Part shown: positions 45,416 to 57,952 of the stretch, piece after piece
Layout: every line of letters begins with the position of its first letter
How positions within the stretch are numbered: position 1 is the stretch's first letter
Assembly: GCA_029204225.1 (NCBI GenBank)
Contig: CM055113.1
Span: 5,430,647 to 5,494,646, forward strand
Direction of reading: 5' to 3'
From: Diphasiastrum complanatum
Lineage: Eukaryota; Streptophyta; Lycopodiopsida; Lycopodiales; Lycopodiaceae
DNA: 64,000 bases
The notes under the pieces: generated by a model
The model's input: the letters and a program-made list of their open reading frames with translations, nothing else
Told to the model about the DNA's origin: nothing
Databases searched by the model: none
Program-made: the position numbers and the translations under genes

Positions 45416-46212
45416 CGTCAAAGTAGGGCAAAACGTCAAGTGCAGTTTTCGCCCCGGAAGGGCCCCTATTTGGGCTTGTGGGACTCCTGGCCCTAGACTG
45501 AAGTAGCAGACACACTCAATGGGCTTCCACGAGTAACGCCGAGGTGCCACACGTCCCACTCCGTCATGTTATCAAAAGGATAGGCCTGATAACCCTATTT
45601 GTGGGCCTTGTCAAGCCCTAAATCTTTCATGAGAACCAATTGTCCATAATGAGTTCCCGACCTCCGATTGACGGGCCATCTGTCACTGCCCGAAAAACTA
45701 TGTGAGGATTTGCAGAAGGGCACACGTTGTCGCTACTTTAGATATCTAAACCACCAAATGGAATGGGTCAAAGCAGTGCAAAAAGTCAAGTGTGGTTTTT
45801 GCCATGGAAGAGCTCTTGTTTGGGACCACGAGACTCCTGGCCCCGAACTGAAGTAGAAGACACTCTCAATGGGGACCTCCACGAGTCATGCCGATGTGCT
45901 ACACGAGTCATGCCTTGAAACTATTTGTTCAAATCTCTCAACAATAGTTTTTGTCGCATTTCACTGTCTTGTTTCTACCTATACTCATAAGCAAACAAAT
46001 CTCTTCACTTTCATATCCATTTTACCCGACTTTGCATTTTACAAGGAGAAACAAATTTTTGTTTTTGCACATTCTTTCATATGTTCATGCATGACAATGG
46101 TACAAAAAGCATCACATTTACTTTTGGTACTTAATACATAACAATGCACACTACTAGTTGTTGTTGCACTTTCATTTCAATAGAAAGTACAGTATTTATG
46201 CTTAGTAATGTC
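45416..46212. repeat. Two diverged ~140-bp direct repeats, 348 bp apart
   Basis: 45416-45550 and 45764-45904 share GGGCAAAACGTCAAGTG-type starts, then GGGACTCCTGGCCC..GAACTGAAGTAG, CACTCTCAATGGG and CCACGAGT. No coding content was found in this stretch or up to the target duplication at 46213. Confidence 0.7.
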
Positions 46213-46217
46213 ATATT
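46213..46217. repeat. Target-site duplication ATATT, left copy (element B)
   Basis: Identical to 52245-52249, exactly flanking the two LTR ends. Confidence 0.9.
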
Positions 46218-46866
46218 TGTGAAAGATTTCAGATCCTTAAGATCCAATCTACTTGAATGATCTTTGGTTAGAAAGAGAAATACATACCAATTTCAACAAT
46301 GTAGAAAAATCAGCATCTACACACAATTTGAGATGCAAACACTAATAGAACTTGATCAAACTTGAATGAAATGATTATGTACTGTTGCTGTCCATACAAA
46401 ACCAGCAAGCTACTGTATTTCACACGTGTGGATCCAAAAATAGCAAATATAGATCATTCTACACATAGAATTGCAAGCAATCACCAAGATAGTGCACCAA
46501 TGGATAGTAGAACCCAAGAGAACCATGTATAGGCATGAAATGAGATAGAGAAGAGAGAAGATGACTCTCTCCACGAGTTACATCCTTTTATAACAGGTCC
46601 AAACCCTATTTGGCCACTTGGCTTTCCCACCAAAATGCTAACCCTACCAATTTTGGGTCTAGATTCAATGTACCCAACTTATTCAAATTGAATCTACTCA
46701 AACTCGCATTCTATCTTTCCCACACTTTCAAAAAGTGTCTATTCAAATAAAATTTAGACTAATGAACTTTGAAAAGTCAACCTCTAAGTCTAAAACAAGT
46801 TTTGGCCTCAATATGCCAAATATGGAAATATTGCAAAATGTGATGAAACTAGTTGAATCTTTCACA
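46218..46866 (-). repeat. 3' LTR of element B
   Basis: 649 bp. In element sense it starts TGTGAAAGATTCAAC. The pol stop codon TGA overlaps its first bases (46862-46864), and the purine tract GAAGAGGGAG lies just upstream. Confidence 0.92.
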
Positions 46867-47449
46867 CTCCCTCTTCAACTAGTTTTAGCATAGACTTTGA
46901 TAATACTCCAAGTGAAGTCCTATGCTTCATGAACAAGTCTTTTCCCAATGCTTTGGTGAAGATATCAGCTACACATTCCCTTGAAGACACATGTTGAAGC
47001 TCCACCTCCTTTGCAATGACTCGCTCCCTCACAAAATGATATTGTATCTCAATATGCTTGCTCCTAGCATGAAAGATAGGATTGGATGCCATTCTTTGGG
47101 CTGATTGATTGTCACAAAAGATGATTGGGCTCTCTGAAAAATCCAACAAGTGAAGATCCTTGATCATCCTCTTGATCCATACCATCTCCTTTGTGCAATG
47201 TGTAAGAGCTTTGTACTCGGCCTCACTAGATGACAATGAGATAGTGGCTTGTTTCTTTGACATCCATGATATAGCTCCATCACCTATGAAAATACAGTAA
47301 GAACTAATGGATTTCCTATCCATTATATCTCCAGCATAGTCCGAATCTGAAAATCCAAAAAGATTAGGTGATGATCCCTCATACAATATGCCAAAATCTC
47401 GAGCTCCAATGATGTACCTCAAAACTCGCTTTCCTAGCTTCCAATGCTC
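46862..47449 (-). pseudogene. Element B RNase H
   Basis: The frame starts at EHWKLGKRVLRYIIGARDFG, the conserved joint between copia RT and RNase H, and continues with FSDSDYAGD, SLSSSEAEYKAL and FCDNQSAQRMASN (catalytic Asp, Glu and Asp). It ends KLVEEGV with the stop inside the LTR. It degrades the RNA strand during reverse transcription. It is intact for about 190 residues but is out of frame with the sequence upstream and has no RT attached. Confidence 0.88.
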
Positions 47450-48516
47450 CTAGCATAGTTTTTGCCAATAGAACTTTGATCCATCATAAGAATGATCTTC
47501 TTCCTAAGAATATATCTCCTTTCAATGATCATGTAATGCTCAAAATAGAAACAACCATAATTGATATAGAGAATAGTGTCCACTTGGGATGCTTCACTAT
47601 TTCTTACATCAATTTTACATGTAAAAATGTGACTAGAACATGAAGAATCAATTAGAATGTAAATGAAATGATTCCACCATGCTTCCAACTCTGAACTCTC
47701 TGGAAAAATAAAGCAAACAAACAATAAATGTGAGTGATCAACTTTTGCTTGCATGTCTCCTCCTTCTTTGTCCTTTGTTGCCTTGTATCCACCATGATAC
47801 TCCATGAATGAGCCTCCATATTCATCTTGTCACAAGAAATCATCAAATCTTGAAAATACATGAGTAGGTGAGTACATTAATGATGCAAATCCAGCACCAC
47901 ATGACTCCATAAACCAAGTAGTTTGCACTAGTCCATCTTCAAGGTCTACTTGACACAAGAAAATGACCATGAATTCACCAAAAATTGACAATCTCCAAGT
48001 ATTGGCACCAAGTAGCTCAACACTTGAGAACTTAGCCATGGATGAGTGACATAATGAACCTCCAATAGCTTCATTTCCATCAGCAAAATCATCCAAGAAT
48101 GCTAGTACAAATCCAACATCAAAACAATGCTCAACGATGTAGCTAGTTTTACCATATCTTGACAATTTGCACACATCCACATGAAATTGCTCAAACATGA
48201 GATAGAACAAGTAAAGTAAACTTGAACAACACTTCCTTGCTGCTCCTTTGACCTTACTTGAGTCTTCAATATGCTGTAAAAACAGATCCATAACACCTTT
48301 GCCAATTACCTCTCCTTTGATGCTCTTGACTAGCTCCAAATTGCCAACTTCCCTTTTGACTAGTTGAAGCCCTTTGAGATCAACCTCTTGATCTTCAACT
48401 TGACCATAAAAGTCATTGAACAAAATTTGTTTTTCAGATCCATTACTTGATTTTACAGCAAGATAACATCCATCCACTTGCATAGCTCCATGTACACAAG
48501 AAGATCTTCCAAAAGA
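47450..48516 (-). other. Unrecognised insert in place of the RT domain of element B
   Basis: Begins in frame right after the copia linker EYRSLMKSGT and ends just before EHWK of RNase H. It reads about 228 residues to a TGA at 47830-47832, then about 132 more in the same frame to 47434. Segments include DGCYLAVKSSNGSEKQILFN, GVMDLFLQHIEDSSKVKGAA, MFEQFHVDVCKLSRYGKTSY and CKIDVRNSEASQVDT. No RT motif (YVDD, LNG, KARLVA) occurs. The last segment resembles CKLFMRESES...YLH of element A. I do not recognise any domain. Captured host sequence or an accessory gene are both possible. Confidence 0.6.
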
Positions 48517-51000
48517 TGTTCCACTCTTCATAAGAGATCGATACTCAAGATCCATTGCTTGGATCCACTCCTCTTCTTTCCTTGCTTGATCTACACTTGT
48601 AGGCTCATCCAAAGAGGTTAGGAAAGCAACATAATTTCCAGAAACTACTTGCTTACCCTTTTGATCATATGTGAGCCTTGAAGGTACTTGTTTTTCTCTT
48701 GATGTTCTCCTTGGCTTTTGACTTGATGAAGGTCCATCATCACCACCATCCAAAGTAGGATCCTTCTCATCAACATCAAGAATGTTAGAACCATCTACTT
48801 TACCATCAATCATGATTGAAGACACCTTTGGAATGTTTCCCTCATCAAAAATGACATCTCTACCAACAATCACTTTGTTAGTAGAAGGAATGTAAACCTT
48901 GTAGGCTTTACTCACCTCACTATATCCAACAAAAATACCTCTTCTTGAAGATGGATCCTCCTTGGTCCTATCATCAAGAGTAATGTTGGCATAGCATGTG
49001 CATCCAAATGTTCTTAGAAAGTTGACACTCGGCCTCCTCTTGAATAGCATCTCAAAAGGTGTCCTTCCATCCAAAATAGCACTCGATCACCTATTGCACA
49101 AGAAATTGGCACACAACAAAGCTTGATACCAAAATGGTTTGTCAAGATTAGCACTTAACCTCATAGCTTTAGCACTTTCACATAAAGTTCTATTCTTCCT
49201 TTCAGCCACTCCATTTTGTTGTGGGGTCCTTGATGTTGTATACTCCCTCTTGATCCCATGCTCATCACAAAAGGCCTTGAACTTGTTAGATATGTACTCA
49301 CCACCATTGTCACCTCTCAAGCACTTGATCTTTGTGGAGAATTGGTTCTCTCTTGCATTCTTGAACTTGACAAAGACATCATACACTTCATCCTTGCTCT
49401 TTAGTAGATAGATCCAACAAAATCTACTAAAATCATCAATGAATGTTACATACATCTTAGCTCCACTATTGCTAATTGTAGTAAATCCATAAATATCCGA
49501 ATGTACAAGTTGAAAAGGCTTTGTAGATCTAGAAATAGATCTAGTATAAGGTAGTCTATGTGACTTAGACAAAGCACAAGACTCACAAACATGCTTGTCA
49601 TTACTTAAGAAACTTGGAAGACCAATCACAACCTTCTTCCTTGCCATTACCTCCAATGACTTGAAGTTGAGGTGTCCCATCCTTTTGTGCCAAACCTCTT
49701 GAATAGAAATTTGCTCCCTTGCAACACATCCAACTTGGTTAGCAATAACACAAGCATCAAGTTTGAACAACTTCCCTTGTCTTTTACCTTTTCCAATCAA
49801 GACATCCTTCCTTTTGATCAAACAAGCATCTCCATCAAACTCCACCTTGAGGCCCTTACTTAGCATTTGACTCACACTAAGCAAATTCTTGGTAATAGAT
49901 GGAATAAACAATACATCCTCCATATGAATGTTCCTATTTGTAGAGAGAGAAATAGGAATTGTGCCAATCCCTTTGATTGCACACTCACCATCATTGGCCG
50001 TGTAGATCACCCTCTTGTCATCTCCATATGCCAACAAAGAAGTGAAGTACTCTTTGTGAAAGGTCATGTGTGAACTTGCTCCACTATCAATCCACCAAGA
50101 ATCTAGATCTCCATCATTAGAAAGCATACATGAAGACATCACAAAAGCATTATCATTTGCATCTTGCACATCCAAACCATCCTCATCAAGAGTAAGATTA
50201 CCTTGCTTGTCTCCTTGATCTCTCTTCTTCTTGTAGCACTCGATTGCAAAGTGTCCTTTGATGCCACAATAGAAGCACTTGAGCTTTGATCTATCCTTCT
50301 TTTTGCCAGTTGAAGAAGCATCCACTTGATCTTCCCCTTTAGACCACTTGCTTTTGGTTTTGCCCTTGAATTTGCCCTTTGTGAACATAGCATCCTCTTG
50401 AAGTGTCGATGTAGATCCACCTCTTGCTTGAAGCCTATATTCCTCATTGATCAAGATCTCTTGAAGATCCATCAAACTTGGCAAAGTCCTTTGAATAGCA
50501 ATACTTTGAACAATGTTAGCATGAGCATCCAACAAGCCATTAAGAATCACTTGAATAAGCTCTCCTTCCTTAATGCTTTCATCTATGCAAGCTAACTCAT
50601 CATTCAATGCTTTCATTCTCAAAACAAAAGTACTTGGACTTTCTTCATTCTTTTGCAAACAAGAAAAGATTTGTCTTCTTAGAGTCAACACTCTAGAAGT
50701 AGACTTGGATTCATAAAGCTTCTTCAATGAATTTCAAGCTTCCAAAGATGATGTGCACTTACCAACTTCCTTGAGAAGTTCATTGGTAACATTCATCTTT
50801 ATCATGTGTAGAGCCTTCTTGGCCCTCTTGTCATACCTCAATTGATCTTGTTGTGTTGCTGGTCTCTCCTCCAAACCTACAACAATATCCAAAACATCAT
50901 TCATCTCAAGAAGTGACTCCATCCTCACTTTCCATAATGAATAGTTACTTGAGGTAAGCCTATCATTGGCTTCCAACATGACTCCAATTGAGGTTGCCAT
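48517..51000 (-). pseudogene. Element B gag-protease-integrase
   Basis: ATG at 51000 (MATSIGVMLEANDRL, NYSLWKVRMESLLE) opens a copia gag, with an in-frame TGA where Trp is expected after SSLEA. The zinc knuckle CFYCGIKGHFAIECYKKK, protease WWIDSGASSHMTFHKEYF, the integrase zinc segment (HKRMGHLNFKSL, CESCALSKSHRLPY) and the core with VHSDIYG, RGDNGGEYIS and VAERKNRTLCES follow. A second TGA (49087-49089) lies after FLCNR. The frame then continues DGRTPFEMLFKRRPSVNFLR to the linker MDLEYRSLMKSGT, where RT should begin. All motifs are kept except the two stops. Confidence 0.9.
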
Positions 51001-51587
51001 GTAGCAATGACCTGATCTTCTCTTTCAACCTGCTTCAATGCACAAAGCACTCCTTTGAACAACAACAATTGCTTTCAAAAGAAATCACCAAGATTTGAAA
51101 CTATCTCACAAATTCTCTTCTAGCACTTATCCAAGCAAATCAACACATAGAATCATGGAATCTTGATCAACCTATGATCTATCCTCAATCTAATGACTTT
51201 TGCCACTTCCTAAGATTGAAACACACTCAAATGAAGTCCAGCAACCTCACTATCTAGAGATCCAATCAAAATTAGGGTTTTGACAAAATCACAAAAAATT
51301 GACTATTCCAAATCTACATGCAAATGCTGAAAATTTGATATGCAATCTATAAGCCACCACTTAGGCTGAACCAATGATCCAAAAATTGGCCAAATCCAGC
51401 ATGTGAATTCAAAAAACGGAATTGAACAAGTATATTGACCTATTTAGTGTTTTGATCTACAAAAGATCCAATCTACAAAAGCAAAAAATCCGATTTTGGT
51501 GTAGAATCCTCTCTAGCATGCTCTAGACTTGATATCTTCACCAAATCATTGATAGGTCTGATTTCCTCCTTCATAACCTGAAACACA
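51001..51587 (-). other. Leader of element B
   Basis: About 590 bp of non-coding sequence between the primer site and the gag ATG. Confidence 0.6.
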
Positions 51588-51600
51588 AGCTCTGATACCA
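51588..51600 (-). promoter_or_regulatory. Primer binding site (initiator tRNA-Met), element B
   Basis: In element sense TGGTATCAGAGCT, directly after the LTR end CTTTCACA. Confidence 0.9.
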
Positions 51601-52244
51601 TGTGAAAGATTTCAGATCCTTAAGATCCAATCTACTTGAATGATCTTTGGTTAGAAAGAGAAATACACTACCAATTTCACCAATGTAGAAAAATCAGCAT
51701 CTACACACAATTTGAGATGCAAACACTAATAGAACTTGATCAAACTTGAATGAAATGATTATGTACTGTTGCTGTCCGTACAAAACCAGCAAGCTACTGT
51801 ATTTCACACGTGTGGATCCAAAAATAACAAATATAGATCATTCTACACATAAATTGCAAGCAATCACCAAGATAGTGCACCAATGGATAGTAGAACCCAA
51901 GAGAACCATGTATAAGCATGAAATGAGATAGAGAAGAGAGAAGATGACTCTCTCCACGATTTACATCCTTTTATAACAAGTCCAAACCCTATTTGGTCAC
52001 TTGGCTTTCCCACCAAAATGCTAACCCTACCAATTTTGGGTCTAGATTCAATGTACCCAACTTATTCAAATTGAATCTACTCAAACTCGCATTCTATCTT
52101 TCCCACACTTTCAAAAAGTGTTTATTGAAATTTAGACTAATGAACTTTGAAAAGTCAACCTCTAAGTCTAAAACAAGTTTTGGCCTCAATATGTCAAATA
52201 TGAAAATATTGCAAAATGTGATGAAACTAGTTGAATCTTTCACA
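51601..52244 (-). repeat. 5' LTR of element B
   Basis: 644 bp, partner of 46218-46866. Followed on the right by the ATATT duplication (52245-52249). Confidence 0.92.
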
Positions 52245-52249
52245 ATATT

Positions 52250-53104
52250 ACACATAGAATTTGTCAATTTTGAGGTCAAAAATTACCAATCTAATGGCAT
52301 GCAAACACACCCAACCGAGATGCTGATATGCTTGAGGGTCAACTTTCTCATATATACTATATGCCAAGCTTGACAAGCTCATGAAATAGTATGGAACTAT
52401 TTTCTCAAATCTCAATAAACAATGGAGCCATTGAAACAACTCAATAGTAGCCATAAAGTTTACTTATGAAGTTGCAGAAATCATAATTTGAAGAGCCATT
52501 ATGAATCATCCAATCTTACTTTTTACATTAATTAGTTAATATGCTAGTGATTTTCCAAAGTGGTAGTAAATTTTTAACCTTATCTTTTAGAGTTGATCTT
52601 TTATTGACCATATGAATGATCATTATAAACAAAATTGACAAATGCCAACCTATCAAATTTTTGCATCATACAAGTTTTAGAATGTTGGTACTCAATCTTA
52701 GTTGCAGAGCTGGTGACTTGACGTAGGTGATCTAAGCTTTAAAACCAAAGATGTACAAAACCTCCTAAACCCTCCCTTTTTAGGCTGTACTCAAATATAT
52801 CCTAATTAGAAAATTTTAAAACCATAAAGCTTTTATAAAAATTATCCAAGAGTTGGGATTTTCTAATGTATTTAGGAGTTAGAGTTACTATCAATTCAAA
52901 TGTGCAACTGCACAACATCATATCCCTTTAACCATATACAATTTTCTTGGACTAATGAAATTGAGAATTTGATTTTCATCACCACTGACTCAACGGACTT
53001 CCAAAAATGTCAAAATTTAATGGCATGCCATGTGCATTCAATTTTTGCTATTCTCATTGCGTAGAAACTCGCAAAACTCGCAAGTGATTTACTCACAGAA
53101 TGTC
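52250..53104. other. AT-rich, no gene seen
   Basis: Between element B and the truncated copy to its right. No recognisable coding content. Confidence 0.5.
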
Positions 53105-54682
53105 AAAACCCTGAATTTGGTTGAGAAATACTCACCACCATTGTCACTCCTCAAGCGCTTGATTCTTGTAGAAAATTGGTTCTCCCTTGCACTCTTGAAT
53201 TTCAAAAAGACATCATACACTTTATCCTTGCTCTTTAGTAGATAGACCCAACAAAATCTACTAGAATCATCAATAAAGGTGACATACATCTTAGCTCCTC
53301 CATTGCTAATAGTAGTAACACCATGAATATCCGAATGTACAACCTGAAAAGGCTTTGTAGATCTAGATGTAGATCTATTATAAGGTAGTCTATGTGACTT
53401 TGACAAAGCACAAGAATCACAAACATGATTGATGCTAGTTAAGGAACTTGGAAGACCAATCACAACTTGCCTTCTAGCCATTACCTCCAATGCTTTGAAG
53501 ATGAAATGTCTCATACTCTTATGCCAAACCTCTTGAATGCATATTTGCTCACTTGCCACACGTCCAACTTGGTTAGCAATAACACAAGGATCTAGTTTGA
53601 ATAACTTCCCTTGCCTTTTACGTTTTGCAATCAAGACATCCTTTCTTTTGATCATACAAGCATATCCATCAAACTCCACTTTAAGACCTTTGCTTGACTC
53701 ACACTAAGTAGGTTCTTAGTAATAGTAGATATGAACAAAACATCCTTCAAATGAACATTCCTATTTTTAGAGAGAGAAACATGAATTGTGCCAATCCCTT
53801 AGATTGCACACTCACCATCATTGGCCGTGTAGATCACCCTCTTGTCATCTCCATATGCCAATAAAGAGGTGAAATACTCCTTGTGAAAAGTCATGTGTGA
53901 GCTTGCTCCACTATCAATCCACCATGGATCAATATCTCCAACAATAGAACTCAAACATGAAGACATCAGAAAAGCATCATCATATGTGTTTTGAACATCA
54001 ACACCATCCTCATCAAGCATTAGATTACCTTGCTTGTCTCCTTGATCTCTCTTCTTTTTGTAGCAATCACTAGCAAAATGTCCCTTGATGCCACAATAGA
54101 AGCACTTCAATTTAGACCTATCATTCTTCTTATCAAAAAAAGAAGACTCACCATGATCTTGTCCTTTAGACCACTTGCTCTTACCTTTGCCCTTGAATTT
54201 GCCTTTGATGAGCATAACCTCTTCTCCATCATGAGATGTTGATATAGATCCACCTCATGCTTGAAGCCTATAATCCTCATTGATCAAGATCTCTTGAAGA
54301 TCCATCAAACTTGGCAAAGTTATTTGAATAGTAAGGCTTTGCACAATGTTAGCATGAGCATCCAACAAATCATTAAGAATAACTTGAACAAGCTCTCCTT
54401 CCTTAATGCTCTCATCAATGCAAGCTAACTCATCATTTAAAGACTTCAATCTAAAAAGAAAAGCATCAGAGTTTTCTTCCTTCTTTTGCAAACTTTGAAA
54501 GATTTGACTTCTTAGAGTCAACACTCTAGATGTAGACTTGGATTCATAAAGCTTCTTCAAAGCTTCCCAAGCCTCCAAAGATGATTTGCACTTACCAATC
54601 TCCTTGAGTAGCTCATTGGTAGCATTCACCTTGCATGTGTAGAGCTCTTTTAGCTCTCTTGTCATACCTCCCTTGATCTTGT
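53105..54682 (-). pseudogene. Truncated second copy of copia family B (gag to integrase core)
   Basis: From 54665: KSSLEAWEALKKLYESKSTS (here the Trp lost in element B is kept), the zinc knuckle CFYCGIKGHFASDCYKKK, protease WWIDSGASSHMTFHKEYF, and the integrase zinc segment and core to RLRSDNGGEYFSTKF at about 53105. A frame change near 54660, a TGA near 54255 and a TAA with a frameshift around 53690-53800 break it. No LTR, no RT. The right end stops abruptly at about 54682, after the phrase GATCTTGTT shared with element B. Confidence 0.88.
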
Positions 54683-54685
54683 TTA

Positions 54686-54726
54686 TGTCAAAATCCGACG
54701 GATCCTACGGATGTCAGATTTTGACA
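54686..54726. repeat. Palindrome at an element junction
   Basis: TGTCAAAATCCGAC (54686) pairs with GTCAGATTTTGACA (ends 54726) with one mismatch across a 13-nt loop. It lies exactly where the copia copy ends and foreign sequence begins. TGTCA/TGACA ends resemble small transposon or LTR termini. Confidence 0.75.
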
Positions 54727-54789
54727 CTATCTTCGTATTGCTTCCCGTGACCTCCATTTTTGTGCTCCTTTTCGGAGAAATCTTGGCGC

Positions 54790-54846
54790 TTGGAAGTGGA
54801 GAAACTTGAGAGCTTGGAGCTTGGGGAGCTTGGAGCTTGGGGAGCT
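54790..54846. repeat. Short GCTTGG(A/G)-type tandem repeats
   Basis: GAGCTTGGAGCTTGGGGAGC is repeated about two and a half times directly beside the LTR array. Confidence 0.8.
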
Positions 54847-57535
54847 GTAGGGATGTAGATATGTCATAGTAGTAGCCCTCCCGCCTGTCAACAAGGGCTA
54901 GAACGTTGGATAGGTGTCTAACTATGTAAAGATGCAACTTTTAGATACTTCTCTACTTTTACACTAACTATATCGCCCTTAACACTACCCACCGCTAACT
55001 CTACTCCGCTAAACTAACAATTCACATGGTTTGAGTGAAGGGAAAGAGAAGAGTAGAAGAGAGAGAGAGGGAAAGAGAGAACGAGTGAGAGAGATTTGAG
55101 ATGGAGGTTGGCTTTAATGCTTAATATCATTGCTTATGGAGAAACATTAACTAGCATAAACTAAAAACATAGCAAATTGAAAATAACACACAAATAACCA
55201 CAAAAGCATAAGCAAAGAGTGATTAGCAATTGAGGATGCTTGAGCTCCCAAAATAATAGAGTCTCCTCCCCACTATTAAGCATGAAAATAGAGTACAAAT
55301 GGTGCCTTTTTATAAATGCGGAAGGCCCTTGCCCCAAAATCCTATTGGCTAATATGTACATTGATCCTATCCATTCATCTTGGACCCAACTTAATCCAAG
55401 GGTCCACAAAAAGTACATTAGAAATCACAAGATTCATGTGAGTCCAGAATTGGACCCAACTTCAAAAAGTTTAATACTAAGTTCTAACTTGACTTTGGAA
55501 CTCAAGTTTTATTTTAATTACAAAAGGGCCCAAGTTTGTTATTTCTATTTACATTTAACTTGCGTGCTCATTGGGCCATAGGCTTATACGCGCATGAAGC
55601 CATGTCCTCGTAGCACATTTATTCACCAACTTTATTTATTTGCTCTGTGTTGGGAATACCCCCAACAGGACCCACGACCTGAAGTAGTGCCGGTCCCTCG
55701 GCACTCCGCCAGTTCTGTACAGTGGTCGCTTGACCCGTCTCTGGTGGACCAGTTCTATAGGGACGTAGATATGTCATAGTAGTAGCCCTCCGCCTGTCAA
55801 CAAGGGTTAGAACGCTGGATAGGTGCCTAAATATGTAAAGATGCAACTTTTAGATACTTATCTACTTTTACACTAACTCTATCACCCTTCACACTACCCA
55901 TCGCTAGACTAACATTTCACATGGTTTGAGTGAAGGGAAAGAGAAGAGTAGAAAAGAGAGAGAGAGGGAAAGAGAGAAAGAGTGAGAGAGATTTGAGATG
56001 GAGGGTGGCTCAAATGCTCAATATCATTGCTTATGGAGAAACAATAACTAGCATAAACTAAAAACATAGCAAATTGAAAATAACACACAAATCGCCACAA
56101 AAGCATAAGCAAAGAGTGATTAGCAATTAAGGATGTTTGAGCTCCCAAAATAATAGAGCTCCTCCCTTCTATTAAGCATAAAAAATAGAGTACAAATGGT
56201 GCCTTTTTATAAATGGGAAAGGCCCTTGCCCCAAAATCCTATTGACTAATATGTGCATTGATCCTATCCATTCATCTTGGACCCAACTTAATCCAAGGGT
56301 CCACAAAAAGTACACTAGAAATCACAAGATTCATGTGAGTCAAAAATTGGACCCAACTTAAAAAAAAGTTTAATACTAAGTTCTAACTTGACTTTGGGCC
56401 TCAAGTTTTATTTTAATTACAAAAGGGCCCAAGTCTTATATTTCTATTTACATTTAACTTGCGTGCCCATTGGGCCATGGACTTATATGTGTAAGAAGCC
56501 ATGTCTTCGCAACACATTTATTCACCAACTTTATTTAGTTGCTCTGTGTTGGAAATATCCCGAACAGGATCCACGGCCTGAAGTAGTGCCGGTCCCTCGG
56601 CATTCTGCCTGTTCTGTACATAGTCATTTGACCCACCTTTGGTGGATCAGTACTGTAGGGACGTAGTAGTAGCCCTCCCGCCTGTCAACAAGGGTTAGAA
56701 CGTTGGATAGGGGCCGAACTATGTAAAGATGCAACTTTTAGATATTTCTCTACTTTTACACGAACTCTATCACCCCTAACACTACCCACCGCAACCTCTC
56801 TTCTGCTAGACTGACATTTCACATGATTTGAGTGAAGGGAAAGAGAACATTAGAAGAGAGAGAGAGGGAAAGAGAGAAAGAGTGAGAGAGATTTGAGATG
56901 GAGTGTGGCTCAAATGCTCAATATCATTGCTTATGGAGAAACATTAACTAGCATAAACTAAAAACATAGCAAATTGAAAATAACACACAAATCACCACAA
57001 AAGCATAAGCAAAGAGTGATTAGCAATTGAGGATGTTTGAGCTCCCAAAATGATAGAGTTCCTCCCTTTTATTAAGCATGAAAAATAGAGTACAAATGGT
57101 GCCTTTTTATAAATGGGAAAGGCCCTTGCCCCAAAATCCTATTGACTAATATGTACATTGATCCTATCCATTCATCTTGGACCCAACTTAATCCAAGGAT
57201 CCACAAAAAGTACATTCGAAATCACAAGATTCATGTGATTCAAAATTGGACCCAATTTAAAAAAGTTTAATACTAAGTTCTAACTTGACTTTGGGCCTCA
57301 AGTTTTATTTTAATTACAAAAGGACGCAAGTCTATTATTTCTATTTACATTTAACTTGCGTGCTCATTGGGCGATGGGCTTACACGCATAGAAAGCCATG
57401 CCCTCGCAACACATTTATTCACCAACTTTATTTATTTACTCTATGTTGGGAATACCCCCATGGCCTGAAGTAGTGCTGGTCCCTCAGCACTCTATCGGTT
57501 CAGTACAGTGGTCGCTTGATCCGTCTTTGGTGGAT
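54847..57535 (-). repeat. Tandem triplet of LTR-family-X units
   Basis: Three LTR copies in minus orientation at 54847-55667, 55756-56566 and about 56653-57459. In element sense each runs from TGTTGGGGGTATTCCC to CCCTACA. They are separated by about 88 bp that is itself repeated (key words CCACGACCTGAAGTAGTGCC, GTACAGTGGTCGCTTGACCC). A third 88-bp copy follows to about 57535. Periods are about 910 and 887 bp. The same LTR occurs once in plus orientation at 62906-63719. No coding sequence lies between the copies. Confidence 0.9.
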
Positions 57536-57952
57536 TAGGTAACCAGTTACGTCTTCCATAAAAGTTATTCTATCGATATTTTTCAAGTCCTTGTTAGTGT
57601 GAAGAGACTTTGGACGCCGATTATCCATCGTTGGTCGACCCATGCTTGAAAGCGGCCCGTCCAAGGATCGCCAAGGAGTGTGGCTCGATAGTACACACGA
57701 GCTATTGGCAGTTGATCTTCCACCTTGTCGGAGGCTAATGCCGTATTTGGGTCTTTGCCTCCACATACTTTGGACGTCGGAAGGCATGGCTGACAGATGT
57801 GGACCGCAAGCCTCTAGATGTGGAGGCTTGACCCTCCCTCTGGATCTGTCTCTTGGCTCTGATGTTGTGCGCCTTGCATATCTACTCTTGTATCTGGGGG
57901 CCCTTGGTCTTGTGCACCTGACTTCTTCCCCTACTGTCTGTTGTCCTTTGTC

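Larger units (their letters stand above)
46218..52244 (-). mobile_element. Copia element B with its RT domain replaced
   Basis: 6.0-kb LTR element on the minus strand: 5' LTR 51601-52244, initiator-Met primer site, gag, protease, integrase, then about 1.07 kb of unrecognised sequence where RT should be, RNase H, purine tract and 3' LTR 46218-46866. ATATT is duplicated at both ends. LTR divergence is roughly 2 percent with a few short gaps. The gag-integrase frame has two in-frame TGA codons (about 50729 and 49087-49089). Domain order (integrase before RNase H) is that of Ty1/copia. Confidence 0.93.

Noticed and set aside
57500-57787. 95-codon minus-strand frame as a gene
   Set aside because: Overlaps the end of the LTR array spacer and has no domain. 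It may be retroelement sequence, but that cannot be supported.
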